Source of the DNA: Halovenus amylolytica
GTDB taxonomy: Archaea > Halobacteriota > Halobacteria > Halobacteriales > Haloarculaceae
Length of the DNA stretch: 64,000 bases
Reading direction: 5' to 3'
Assembly (NCBI GenBank): GCA_004015825.1
Contig: SAYS01000001.1
Span: 186,001-250,000 of the forward strand
Position numbers and translations under genes: made by a program. Numbering within the stretch: the first letter of the stretch is position 1; every line of letters begins with the position of its first letter. Below are positions 50,440 through 59,591 of the stretch, one piece after another. The notes under the pieces are model-generated. The model was given only the letters and a program-made list of their open reading frames with translations, made no database searches and had not been told where the DNA came from.

Positions 50440-52011
50440 ATGGATCATCTTTCGTCGTGTTACTTCTGTTCGAGTGCACTCGACGAACCGCTGGGAACGT
50501 ACACTGTCTCGGGGACTGGGGGGGAGACAGCCGTCACACTGTGTTCGACCTGTCACCGGAAACTGGATCTCATTTTCGATACGACCGAGACAGCGAGCGT
50601 CGAGGCACACGACGGCTCCATCGAGGCGCGATCGGGCGGGGAGACTATTGTTGACACAGATGGGACTAGCTCGACCGATACGGAACCCGGGGTCGAGTCG
50701 AACACTGCTGACGATACTTCGTCACCAGAGGATGCAGCCTCGACAGCCGGCGAGGGAGACGCCAAGGTGGATGCGTTACTGGACGACGAGGAACCGAGCG
50801 TCGACGAATCGGACGAACCAGCAGTCGACGAGTCCGAGCAGGGCATCGAGGAGGACGATCCGCTGGAACTCGATGCCGACGAAGAGGAGCCACTCGATGA
50901 CGAGGGAACAGACGACTCCGGGGACGAGCTAGAAGCCCAGATGGAGCCCGACATACCCGACGAGTTCGGGGGAGTAGAGTCCGACAGTGACGAGTTGTCG
51001 GATGGCGAACCCACCGCCCCGGACGAAACAGCCGACGCCGACAGCGGGATCGATCCGAGCATCTTGCAGGCTGACGAGATTGCCACGGGGAAAATCGATC
51101 TCGACGAGACACTCGAGGAGTCCGAGGATGGTGCGGTCAGCGACGAGGTATCCGGAGCGGGCGAAACTGACGGGATGGCGGCGGACACCGGGGCGGCTGA
51201 CACCGAGACGGGTGGTGACCCATCCGAAGCCGGTGCCGACGGTGTCGACGACGAACCCGAGGAAATCAACCAGATCATCGGCGAACTCGACGAAGAGATC
51301 GAGGAACTCGGCAGGGGGGCCGAGGTCGAGGAAAGCCAGCGACCAGGCGAGGAGAGCGGGGAAGATGCAGACGAGGAGAGCGGGGAAGATGCAGACGAGG
51401 ATGGGGGGTTCGCCTTCGACCAGGGAGTGGAGGCCGAGAACCCCGAGGAGGACATCACCTCGGAGATGGAACCCGACATCCCCGAGGAGTTCGACACTGG
51501 CGGCGAGGAGTCGTCGGACGACGACTCGGAGCGGATCATCTTCGGTGCCGACTCGATGGTGCGAGACGACCTGGTCGACGACGAGCCAGATGACGGTGAT
51601 CTGACCGACGACGAGCCAGCGGACGGTGATCCAGAGGAGCCAGCGGACGCCGACCAGTCAGTTGATCCGACCGGGAGCGACATCGTTGACGAGGCCGAGA
51701 AACTCGACGATATCGCGCCGTCCGGCGACGATACACCGGTGGAGAGCGACGACCAGACCGATGCTGGTGACGCTGCCGAGGACGACGGGCCGGACGAACC
51801 GGACGACAGCCCGTCGATTTCGGCACTGGAGTACAACAAAGTGATGCGACTGCTCCAGAACCGCGAGTTTCCCGTCGACCGCGAGGAGATCGTAACCGTC
51901 GCCGCGAACGCTTACCAGCTTTCGGAGGCCGACTGCCTGGCGGTGATCGATCTGGCGATCGATCGTGGACTGCTCGCAGAAGACGGCGACGTGCTGGTTC
52001 GACCCGACTAG
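50440..52011 (+). CDS. Zinc-finger protein with very long acidic linker
   Basis: A 523-residue protein of three parts: an N-terminal zinc knuckle (CYFC...CSTC, residues 7-38), an almost purely Asp/Glu/Ser/Gly/Pro linker (about 50-445), and a compact helical C-terminal domain ([35 protein letters not shown]...) that may be a winged helix. The linker repeats [11 protein letters not shown] (later [13 protein letters not shown]), ESGEDADE twice, and DDEPxDGD. No function recognised. It overlaps the convergent leuB stop by 4 bp. Confidence 0.75.
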   Translation: MDHLSSCYFCSSALDEPLGTYTVSGTGGETAVTLCSTCHRKLDLIFDTTETASVEAHDGSIEARSGGETIVDTDGTSSTDTEPGVESNTADDTSSPEDAASTAGEGDAKVDALLDDEEPSVDESDEPAVDESEQGIEEDDPLELDADEEEPLDDEGTDDSGDELEAQMEPDIPDEFGGVESDSDELSDGEPTAPDETADADSGIDPSILQADEIATGKIDLDETLEESEDGAVSDEVSGAGETDGMAADTGAADTETGGDPSEAGADGVDDEPEEINQIIGELDEEIEELGRGAEVEESQRPGEESGEDADEESGEDADEDGGFAFDQGVEAENPEEDITSEMEPDIPEEFDTGGEESSDDDSERIIFGADSMVRDDLVDDEPDDGDLTDDEPADGDPEEPADADQSVDPTGSDIVDEAEKLDDIAPSGDDTPVESDDQTDAGDAAEDDGPDEPDDSPSISALEYNKVMRLLQNREFPVDREEIVTVAANAYQLSEADCLAVIDLAIDRGLLAEDGDVLVRPD

Positions 52012-52988
52012 AGATTATCGACGATCGCGGCCGTCATCTCTTCGGTCGTCGCGTCGCCACCCAGATCGGGGGTGTGCGGTCCATTCTCAAGCACTGATTC
52101 GACGGCGACGCGGACCTGCGCTGCTGGCTCGGTGTACTCCAGATGGTCGAGCATCATCGCTGCCGAGAGGATCATCGCCGTCGGGTTCGCGACGCCCTCG
52201 CCGGCGATGTCTGGTGCGGAGCCGTGGACCGGCTCGAACAGTGCGTTCTCCTCGCCGACGTTCGCCGAGGGGAGCAGTCCGAGTCCGCCGACGAGTCCGG
52301 CTGCCAGATCAGAGAGCATGTCGCCGGCCAGATTCGGGCAGATAACGACCCCGTAGTCCTCGGGGTGCATGACGAGATGCATCGCGAGCGCGTCCATCAG
52401 GGTGGTGTCGTACTCCGCGCCACGCTCCTCGGCGACGCGCTCTGCGACCTCGACGAAGAGTCCGTCGGTCTCCTGCATCACGTTTGCCTTGTGGGCGATT
52501 GTCACGTCGTCGTAGCCGTTCCGTTTGGCGTACTGGAAGCCGTACTCGGCGATCTGCTCGGAGGCGTCCTCGGTGATGACGCGGGTTAGCGTCCGGACTC
52601 CCTCCGTGATTTCGTTTTCGATCCCCGAGTAGACACCTTCGGTGTTCTCCCGGACGAAGACCAGATCCGTCTCGGGCTGGAGCCCATCGAGTGCGGGGTA
52701 GGCGCGGGCCGGTCGGATGTTGGCAAAGGAGCCGACGACGGAGCGCAGCGGAAGAATGACATCGGCTGCAGTCTCGCCAGCGGCGCCAAACAGCGTCGCG
52801 TCAGCGTCGGCGGCAATCGCCGCCGTCTCCTCGGGTAGCGCCTCGCCGGTCTCGGCTTTCGTCTCGTCGCCAGCGTCGCCGTAGACGAAATCGAAGTCGA
52901 TATCCAGCTCGTCGAGTACGTCGATCGCGGCGGGTGTGACTTCCTGTCCGATCCCGTCACCGGGGATGATAGCGATTTCGTGGGTCAT
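52008..52988 (-). CDS. leuB: 3-isopropylmalate dehydrogenase
   Basis: A 326-residue decarboxylating dehydrogenase of leucine synthesis. [10 protein letters not shown] at the start, [12 protein letters not shown] (substrate loop), the YAKRNGY and THK-like IAHKANVM, and [12 protein letters not shown] are typical. NAD(P) specificity not assigned. In this genome it is cut off from leuD by an opposing CBS gene (53099), so it probably uses its own promoter with AGTATATTG near 53052 on the minus strand. Confidence 0.93.
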   Translation of the reverse strand: MTHEIAIIPGDGIGQEVTPAAIDVLDELDIDFDFVYGDAGDETKAETGEALPEETAAIAADADATLFGAAGETAADVILPLRSVVGSFANIRPARAYPALDGLQPETDLVFVRENTEGVYSGIENEITEGVRTLTRVITEDASEQIAEYGFQYAKRNGYDDVTIAHKANVMQETDGLFVEVAERVAEERGAEYDTTLMDALAMHLVMHPEDYGVVICPNLAGDMLSDLAAGLVGGLGLLPSANVGEENALFEPVHGSAPDIAGEGVANPTAMILSAAMMLDHLEYTEPAAQVRVAVESVLENGPHTPDLGGDATTEEMTAAIVDNL

Positions 52989-53098
52989 ACTGTCGAATAT
53001 CGGGGCGGATACAAAGAGAATTCGATACCGCCGTCACCGACGGTGGCAATATACTCCGAACCCAATATTCATTAGCTTTCTGCGTGTCTAGATGAGCT

Positions 53099-53503
53099 AT
53101 GGAAGACATATTCGTCGGCCGCTTGATGTCGTCCGATGTCGTCACAGTGACAGCCGACACGCCAGTCGAAGATGCAGCCGAGAAGCTCATGGCAGAAAAC
53201 ATCGGATCGGTCGTCGTCGTCGACGCGGATGGACTGCTCCGTGGAATTCTGACGAGTACGGACTTCGTGCAGATCGTCGCAGAGAAGCAACCGAAAGACA
53301 ACACCGCGGTCCGGGAGTACATGACCACGGACGTCATCACTGTCACCGCACAGGATTCGATCCGGGACGCTGCCGACCGACTGATCACCTACGATATCCA
53401 CCACCTCCCGGTCGTGGACCAGGAGGATCACCTCATCGGCATGCTCTCGACGACGGATCTCACCGCCTACATCTCGGAAGTCCAGCAGCCGACGCCAGCA
53501 TAG
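53099..53503 (+). CDS. Double CBS-domain protein
   Basis: A 134-residue protein consisting of two CBS repeats: residues 1-60 (VGRLMSSDVVTVTADTPVEDAAEKLMAENIGSVVVVDADG) and 70-130 (REYMTTDVITVTAQDSIRDAADRL). CBS pairs bind adenosyl ligands and regulate partners; none is fused here. It lies on the opposite strand inside the leu cluster, between leuD and leuB, convergent with leuD. Confidence 0.9.
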   Translation: MEDIFVGRLMSSDVVTVTADTPVEDAAEKLMAENIGSVVVVDADGLLRGILTSTDFVQIVAEKQPKDNTAVREYMTTDVITVTAQDSIRDAADRLITYDIHHLPVVDQEDHLIGMLSTTDLTAYISEVQQPTPA

Positions 53504-53545
53504 ATCTCACTGGAAGTCTCGGCCTGCAAGAAACAGCGTACTGGC

Positions 53546-54145
53546 TCAGTCGGAGGTGACGTAGGGCAGTTTGCCCGCCGTCTCCTCGACTTTCGAGAGA
53601 TTCGAGTACATCAGCGTCGTCGTATCCCAGATGCCGTCGACGAGCGCCTCTTTCATCGCGTCGTCGATCTCACCCTCGATGACGTTCTCTCCGTAGGTGA
53701 CGGTCTCTTCTTCGACGTCGATCTCGATCTCCCCATCAGGATTGTCTTCGATCCACTCCTGCAGGTGGGTAACCTCCTCGTGGGAGGCGGTGACCGCGGG
53801 GATGCCAAGCGATTTGCAGTTGTCGGCGAAGATCTCTGCGAAACTCTCGCCGACGACGCCGTCGACGCCCCACCGCATCATCGCCTGCGGGGCGTGCTCC
53901 CGGGAAGAGCCACAGCCGAAGTTGGTGTTGACGACCGCGATCGAGGCACCCTCGAACCGGTTGAGCGGGTGGTCGTTGAACTCGCCGTCGGCGTCACGGC
54001 GGGCATCGTAGAAGAGATAATCCGCCATGTTGTCGAACGTGACCTCCTTCATGAACCGCGCCGGGAGAATCTGGTCCGTGTCGATGTCGTCTCCGGGGAT
54101 CGGAACACCGGTGCCGCCGACCTCGGTGATATGATTCTCGCTCAT
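53546..54145 (-). CDS. leuD: 3-isopropylmalate dehydratase small subunit
   Basis: A 199-residue small subunit of isopropylmalate isomerase. The swivelling-domain motif NTNFGCGSSREHAPQAM and the N-terminal DDIDTDQILPARF are conserved. The ATG shares a base with the leuC stop (TGATG), so the two subunits are translated together. Confidence 0.95.
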   Translation of the reverse strand: MSENHITEVGGTGVPIPGDDIDTDQILPARFMKEVTFDNMADYLFYDARRDADGEFNDHPLNRFEGASIAVVNTNFGCGSSREHAPQAMMRWGVDGVVGESFAEIFADNCKSLGIPAVTASHEEVTHLQEWIEDNPDGEIEIDVEEETVTYGENVIEGEIDDAMKEALVDGIWDTTTLMYSNLSKVEETAGKLPYVTSD

Positions 54146-55608
54146 CAGTCTGCCACCTCCTCGACGTCGTTCGCAGTGACGGTCGGCGTCTCCTCGTCGA
54201 AGAACCGTCTCGCGTCGGTCACCTCGCCTTCGACTGCGGCGGCGGCGACCATCGCCGGACTCATCAGCACGGTACGGCCCTCCTTGGAGCCCTGCCGGCC
54301 GATGAAGTTCCGGTTCGAGGAGGAGGCACAGACCTCGTCACCCTCCAGCGAGTCGTCGTTCATCGCGAGACACATCGAACAGCCGGCCCTGCGCCACTGG
54401 AAGCCGGCCTCGATGAACGTCTCGTCGATGCCTAACTCTTCACACCGCTGGCGGACGGTCTCGGAGCCGGGGACGGCGAGTGCGCGCACACCGTCTGCGA
54501 CCTGGCGACCCTCCAGGATGTCGGCTGCGATCTTGAAATCGGAGACGCGGCCGTTCGTACAGGTGCCCAGGAAGGCAACGTCGACATCGTAGCCGAGCAT
54601 CGAGTCGCCGGCTTCGAGATTCATGTGCTCCAGTGCCTGTTCGGCAGCCTCGCGGTCCGTTCGGCTCTCGAAGTCCTCCGGGGCCGGAATCGGCTCGGAG
54701 ACCTCGATTACCTGTCCGGGGTTGATCCCCCAGGTGACGAGCGGATCGACGTCGTTCATGTCGATCGTCACCTCGTCGTCGTACACTGCGTCCGCGCCCG
54801 AACTGATGGACTCCCAGTACTTCTTGAGTTCCTCGAACTCCTCGCCTTCGGGGACGTACTCGCGCCCTTCGAGATAGTCGTAGGTTGTCTGGTCGGGGTT
54901 GATGTAGCCCGCGCGAGCGCCGCCCTCGATGGACATGTTACAGACCGCGAGCCGACCTTCCATGTCGAGTGCCTCGATCGCCGGGCCGCCGTACTCGTAG
55001 ACGTGGCCGACGCCGCCGTCGACACCCAGATCCTTGATGATCTTCATGATGATGTCTTTGGCGTAGACACCCTCGCCGAGGCTCCCCTCGACGTTGATGC
55101 GGCGCACTTTCTGTTTGTCGGCGGCGATACAGCCCGTCGCGAGGATGTCGCGGATCTGGCTGGTGCCGACACCGACGCCGATCGACCCGAACGCGCCGTG
55201 AGTGGCGGTGTGAGAGTCACCACAGGCGACGGTCATCCCGGGCTGTGAGAGGCCCAGTTCCGGTGCCACGACGTGGGTGATCCCCTGTTTGCCCGACTCG
55301 AAGCCAAAGAAGGTGATCCCGGCCTCGGAGACGTTCCGCTCCAGTGCGGAGAGCATCTCCTCTGCTTCCTCGTCCTGGAGCGGCCGGTCTCGCTTTGCTT
55401 CCTCGGTCGGTGCGATGTGGTCCGTCGTCGCGAAGTTGCGTTCCGGGAAGGCGATGTCGATCTCGCGTTCGCGAAGCATCGCGAAGGCCTGTGGGCTCGT
55501 CACCTCGTGGATGAGATGCAGCCCGATGAACAGCTGATCCTGCCCGTTGGGCAACTCGGTTACCTTGTGATTCTCCCAGACGTTGTCGTATAGCGTGTTT
55601 TCACTCAT
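54145..55608 (-). CDS. leuC: 3-isopropylmalate dehydratase large subunit
   Basis: A 487-residue 4Fe-4S enzyme subunit. Fe-S cysteines are in FLGTCTNGRVSDF and RRAGCSMCLAMN; VACGDSHTATHGAFG is the aconitase-family segment. It interconverts 2- and 3-isopropylmalate with LeuD. The C-terminal part is complete. Its start is overlapped by 8 bp by the preceding small gene. Confidence 0.95.
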   Translation of the reverse strand: MSENTLYDNVWENHKVTELPNGQDQLFIGLHLIHEVTSPQAFAMLREREIDIAFPERNFATTDHIAPTEEAKRDRPLQDEEAEEMLSALERNVSEAGITFFGFESGKQGITHVVAPELGLSQPGMTVACGDSHTATHGAFGSIGVGVGTSQIRDILATGCIAADKQKVRRINVEGSLGEGVYAKDIIMKIIKDLGVDGGVGHVYEYGGPAIEALDMEGRLAVCNMSIEGGARAGYINPDQTTYDYLEGREYVPEGEEFEELKKYWESISSGADAVYDDEVTIDMNDVDPLVTWGINPGQVIEVSEPIPAPEDFESRTDREAAEQALEHMNLEAGDSMLGYDVDVAFLGTCTNGRVSDFKIAADILEGRQVADGVRALAVPGSETVRQRCEELGIDETFIEAGFQWRRAGCSMCLAMNDDSLEGDEVCASSSNRNFIGRQGSKEGRTVLMSPAMVAAAAVEGEVTDARRFFDEETPTVTANDVEEVAD

Positions 55609-55840
55609 GTTCTACTGATGACTCGCGGCCGTCGCTGCCCCGCTGGAAGGAACGTACCGTCCCTTCCGAGGCGTCGTGGTCTACGTCGGCCATCGTCTCC
55701 GTCGTCTGTTCGGCGTCTTCGTCAGCTTTCTCCGCCGCTTCGCGACCACCGTCGGCCGCAACTGCGCCTGCGTCGTAGTACTGTGTTCCGAACGATTCGC
55801 CCGTGTGTGGGTGTGTGTGATCGATATCTCGCATCTCCAT
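55601..55840 (-). CDS. Conserved small protein inside ilv-leu operon
   Basis: A 79-residue acidic, His-containing protein (RDIDHTHPHTGESFGTQYYDAGAVAADGGREAAEKADED...) without recognised domain. Start overlaps the ilvC stop (TAATG) and end overlaps leuC, so it is firmly within the operon. Haloferax has a hypothetical gene in the same place between ilvC and leuC (from memory), suggesting a conserved role in the pathway. Function unknown. Confidence 0.75.
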   Translation of the reverse strand: MEMRDIDHTHPHTGESFGTQYYDAGAVAADGGREAAEKADEDAEQTTETMADVDHDASEGTVRSFQRGSDGRESSVEHE

Positions 55841-56835
55841 TACTGCTCACCCCATTCGAAGAGCTCGCGCAGTCGTTCGCCGACCTCCTCGATCTGGTGG
55901 TTCTGCTCCGCGTACCGTGTCTGTTTGTACACCGGCCGGTTCGCCTGGTTCTCGGTGATCCACTCCGTCGCGAACTCGCCGTTCTGGACCTGTTCGAGGA
56001 TCTTGTCCATCCCCTCGCGGTTGATGACCTCCTCGCCGCGTGTGAGGCCACCGTACTCCGCGGTGTCGGAGACGGAGTTCCACATGCCCATGTTGCCGCC
56101 CTCGTACATCAGGTCGACAATCAGTTTGAGCTCGTTCAGACACTCGAAGTAGGCCATCTCCGGCGAGTAGCCCGCGTCGACGAGCGTCTCGAAGCCGGCT
56201 TTGACCATCTCGGTGACACCGCCACAGAGGACGGCCTGCTCGCCGAACAGGTCTGTTTCGGTCTCCTCGCGGAACGTCGTCTCGATGACGCCCGCGCGGG
56301 TACAGCCGATCGCCTGTGCGTAGGCCAGTCCCTCGTCGTGGGCCTCACCTGTTGCATCCTGGTAGACTGCGAGCAGTCCCGGTGTGCCCTCGCCGCGTTT
56401 GTAGGTCCGCCGGACGAGGTGGCCGGGGGATTTCGGCGCGACCATCGTCACGTCGATATTTTCAGGGGGCTCGATCTGGCCGTAGTGGATGTTGAAGCCG
56501 TGTGCGAACTGCAGCGTGTCGCCCTCGTCGAGTCCCTCCGCGATCGCCTCGTAGACCGCCGGCTGGACGGTGTCGGGGACGAGCATGACGACCGTATCTG
56601 CTCGGGCGGCGGCCACGTCCGGTGTCGCCACCTCTAGACCGTCTGCTTCGGCTTCTGCACGCGAGGCGGAGTCCTCGCGCAGGCCCACGATCACGTCGAC
56701 ACCGCTGTCGTCGAGGTTCTGGGCGTGTGCGTGTCCCTGGCTACCGTAGCCGAGCACTGCGACCGTCTTGTCTTCGATATCCGATACGTCGGCGTCGTCT
56801 TCGTTGTATACCGTTGTCGTAAACTCGTCTGTCAT
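55840..56835 (-). CDS. ilvC: Ketol-acid reductoisomerase
   Basis: A 331-residue NAD(P)H-dependent isomeroreductase of Val/Ile synthesis (class I, short form). The nucleotide motif is [15 protein letters not shown]; the Mg-binding and catalytic region includes [14 protein letters not shown] and [17 protein letters not shown]. Codirectional with ilvN, three bases apart. Confidence 0.96.
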   Translation of the reverse strand: MTDEFTTTVYNEDDADVSDIEDKTVAVLGYGSQGHAHAQNLDDSGVDVIVGLREDSASRAEAEADGLEVATPDVAAARADTVVMLVPDTVQPAVYEAIAEGLDEGDTLQFAHGFNIHYGQIEPPENIDVTMVAPKSPGHLVRRTYKRGEGTPGLLAVYQDATGEAHDEGLAYAQAIGCTRAGVIETTFREETETDLFGEQAVLCGGVTEMVKAGFETLVDAGYSPEMAYFECLNELKLIVDLMYEGGNMGMWNSVSDTAEYGGLTRGEEVINREGMDKILEQVQNGEFATEWITENQANRPVYKQTRYAEQNHQIEEVGERLRELFEWGEQ

Positions 56836-56838
56836 CTT

Positions 56839-57498
56839 TTAGTCGTCTGCAGCTTCTTCTGTCGCTGTCTGTGCGTCTGTGGGTGCCTGATTCGGCTCGG
56901 AGACCTGCGCTGTCGGGGCCTCCCCGCGTGCGAGCGCGGAGTAGCCAGTCCGGGCGATCTCACGGATGCCGAACTGCCGGTAGGCGTCGAGTGCGTCGTC
57001 GATCTTCTGGTGGTCGCCGGTGAGCTGGATCGTGATCGTCCGTGGCCCGGCGTCCATGGTCTCACCGTTGTACATATCGGTGATCGCGTTGACCTTGTCC
57101 GGTTCCGTTCCGTTGACCTTCACGATCACCAGTTCTCGCTGCACCGCATCCCGGTCGAGTTCGCGCACCGAGATGACCGGGATCAGCTTTTCGAGCTGTT
57201 TTTTGGCCTGATCGATGCCCGGGCGGGGCTCCTCGATGACGATCGTCATCCGTGCGAAATCGTCGTCGATCGTCGCACCGACGGTCAGCGATTCGATGTT
57301 GAACTGTCGGCGGCTGAAGAGGCCCGAAACCTCCGCCAGCACGCCGGGTTCGTGTTTGACCAGCGCCGAGAGCAAGGCACGCTCTGGCTGGTGTTCGGCC
57401 TCGGCCTCCGGATCGATCCGGATACCCTGTTTGTTTCGCCGTCCTTTCGGCAACATCCGCTCGTCCGGTCCAGGACCGGGAAGTTCTCCTTGTGTCAT
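56839..57498 (-). CDS. ilvN: Acetolactate synthase regulatory subunit
   Basis: A 219-residue ACT-domain subunit. The ACT fold is seen in RALLSALVKHEPGVLAEVSGLFSRRQFNIESLTVG, the valine-binding region, followed by a C-terminal ACT-like half and an acidic tail. It confers feedback control on IlvB. The ATG at 57498 overlaps the ilvB stop by four bases; a longer frame upstream is a shadow of ilvB. Confidence 0.95.
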   Translation of the reverse strand: MTQGELPGPGPDERMLPKGRRNKQGIRIDPEAEAEHQPERALLSALVKHEPGVLAEVSGLFSRRQFNIESLTVGATIDDDFARMTIVIEEPRPGIDQAKKQLEKLIPVISVRELDRDAVQRELVIVKVNGTEPDKVNAITDMYNGETMDAGPRTITIQLTGDHQKIDDALDAYRQFGIREIARTGYSALARGEAPTAQVSEPNQAPTDAQTATEEAADD

Positions 57499-59264
57499 AG
57501 CTGATCCAGGTGCTCCTCGTTCAGTGCGAAGCGGGCGTTGTCGCCGCCGCTCGGAACCATCGGGTAGACGTTCTCTGTCGGGTCGATGATCGCGTCGATC
57601 ACTGTCGGCCCCTCGTACTCGCGGGCCTGCTGGATCGTCTCCTCGACCTCGTCGGGATCTTCGAGTCGCAGCCCCTGTGCGCCGAATGCCTCGGCGAGTT
57701 TGTCGAACTCGGGGATCCACGGATACTCCGAAGCCATCCGCCGACCCTCGTAGAAGCCGTCCTGCCACTGCCGGACCATCCCGACAGCCTCGTTGTTGAG
57801 GACGACGATGGTGATGTTCAGTCCCTCGCGAACCGCCACGGAGAGTCCCTGTGCCGTCATCAGGAAGGAGCCGTCGCCGTCGAAGGCGACGACCTCCTGA
57901 TCCGGTGCGGCGACTTTCGCGCCGATCGCGGCGGGCACTGCGTAGCCCATCGTCCCGAGGCCGTGGGAGGTGACCCACGTTCGGGGCTTCTTCCAGGTCC
58001 AGTACTGCCAGGCCCACATCTGGTGCTGACCGACGCCGGCCGCGACGATACAGTCGTCGTCGGTCACTTCGTCGTACTTCTCGACGACGTACTGTGGTTT
58101 CAGCGGTTCGTCTTCCGGCATCTCGTAGTCGAGTGGGTACTCCTCCTTCCAGGTCTGGCACTGCTCGCGCCACTCTCCGGCTGGTGGCGACTGTGTGAGT
58201 GCCTCGTCGAGTTGCTCGATGACGACGGCTGCGTCGCCGATCAGCGGGTAGTCGGCTTCGACGTTTTTCGAGATCTCTGCCGGGTCGATGTCGACGTGGA
58301 TGATGTCCGCGTCGGGTGCGAACGTGTCGATGCCGCCGGTCAGGCGGTCGTCGAAGCGAGTCCCGATGCCGAGTAGAACGTCGCTGTTCGAGATCGTCAG
58401 GTTGCCGTAGCCCGTGCCGTGCATCCCGGCGATGCCCAGGGAGAGTTCGTCGTCTTCCGGGAACGAACCCGTGCCGGGCATCGTCGTGACGACTGGGATC
58501 TCGTACTCGCGGGCAAAGGCCCGGAGTTCTTCACAGGCCTCGCCTTTAATGACGCCACCGCCGGCGAGGATCGCCGGTCGCTCTGCGTTTGCGAGTGCGT
58601 CCGCCGCCTCTTGGACGATGACCTGGTCTGCCTCTGTCGGCGGATTGTAGGTGTCGGGCGTCTCGGGAAGCCCTGGTGCGACGTCGGTTTCGCTCTGCGT
58701 GACGTCTTTGGGCAGATCGACCAGCGTCGGGCCCTGGCGACCCTCGTTTGCCAGTGCCCACGCCTCGCCGATGCTGTCGCCGACCGTGTCCGAGCTTTCG
58801 GCGAACTTGTTGTACTTGGTGACTGGCTGCGTGACGCCGATCGTGTCCGTCTCCTGGAAAGCGTCGTTGCCGACGAAATCCGTCGGCACCTGGCCAGTCA
58901 GCGCGATGACGGGATCGGAGTCCATGTTCGCGTCCGCGAGCCCGGTGATCAGATTGGTCGCGCCGGGGCCGGAGGTCGCCAGGCAGACGCCCGGCTTGCC
59001 TCTGACGATGCCGTAGGCGTCGGCCGCGTGGGCTGCGCCCTGTTCGTGGGCCATCGTGATGTGGTCCATCTCCTCGTGTTCGTACAGGGCGTCGTAGACG
59101 GGCATGATCGCACCGCCCTGGACGCCGAAGAGGTGTTCGACACCGGCGTTCTGGAGTCCGGCGACGACCGACTCCGCGCCAGTCGCGACGCCGTCGACCG
59201 TCTCAGTTTCTGCTTGTTCCTCGTCTGTTCGCTCCTCTTTCGGGACGGATGCGCGTTCACTCAT
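57495..59264 (-). CDS. ilvB: Acetolactate synthase catalytic subunit
   Basis: A 589-residue ThDP and FAD enzyme. HLFGVQGGAIMPVYDAL and AHEQGAAHAADAYG at the N terminus (catalytic Glu), and VVAFDGDGSFLMTAQGL...NNEAVGMVRQWQ as the ThDP motif. First common step of Val, Leu and Ile synthesis. ATG at 59264 is preferred over the one at 59270 because GAGGGG would be too close to the latter. First gene after a 327-bp leader below leuA. Confidence 0.94.
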   Translation of the reverse strand: MSERASVPKEERTDEEQAETETVDGVATGAESVVAGLQNAGVEHLFGVQGGAIMPVYDALYEHEEMDHITMAHEQGAAHAADAYGIVRGKPGVCLATSGPGATNLITGLADANMDSDPVIALTGQVPTDFVGNDAFQETDTIGVTQPVTKYNKFAESSDTVGDSIGEAWALANEGRQGPTLVDLPKDVTQSETDVAPGLPETPDTYNPPTEADQVIVQEAADALANAERPAILAGGGVIKGEACEELRAFAREYEIPVVTTMPGTGSFPEDDELSLGIAGMHGTGYGNLTISNSDVLLGIGTRFDDRLTGGIDTFAPDADIIHVDIDPAEISKNVEADYPLIGDAAVVIEQLDEALTQSPPAGEWREQCQTWKEEYPLDYEMPEDEPLKPQYVVEKYDEVTDDDCIVAAGVGQHQMWAWQYWTWKKPRTWVTSHGLGTMGYAVPAAIGAKVAAPDQEVVAFDGDGSFLMTAQGLSVAVREGLNITIVVLNNEAVGMVRQWQDGFYEGRRMASEYPWIPEFDKLAEAFGAQGLRLEDPDEVEETIQQAREYEGPTVIDAIIDPTENVYPMVPSGGDNARFALNEEHLDQL

Positions 59265-59591
59265 CTGCATCCCCTCGTTGTGTGTTGTTCATTGTTCTCT
59301 GGGTTGTGTTGGTGTTGGTCGACCACTGTGCTGCTGTCGAGAAGGCCAGTCCGAAACAGTTTCGGTGATGATAGTGGGGCTATACCGCCCCTACAATAAG
59401 AATCGCGTCGAGTCGCTCCGCTGGGGAGCGGCTGCTGGAACGGGACTGCGACCGTCGTCCAGCGTGCTGTGGCATCAGTACGTATCTCTGTCTGCGGTCC
59501 ATAATAAACGTTCCGTGACAGTCCGCAACAGCCGCCGCTGGCCACCGCTGGCTCGTCGGTGGGCCCGCAAAACCCCGCTCCAGTCATGGGG
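59265..59591 (-). promoter_or_regulatory. Structured leader region of ilvB operon
   Basis: This gap between leuA and ilvB holds, on the minus strand, a TATA-like TTATTG (59394-59399), a palindrome GGGGC-GGTATA-GCCCC (59376-59391), a perfect hairpin CCGAAA-CTG-TTTCGG (59351-59365) and a second possible TATA at about 59500 (TTTATTATGG). A short frame of 11 codons (MNNTQRGDADE) overlaps the ilvB start. No other gene is seen. Confidence 0.5.

Noticed and set aside
57499..58173. Upstream extension of ilvN
   Set aside because: The extra residues are Arg-rich and lie wholly inside ilvB in another frame; the ATG at 57498 overlapping the ilvB stop is the natural start.
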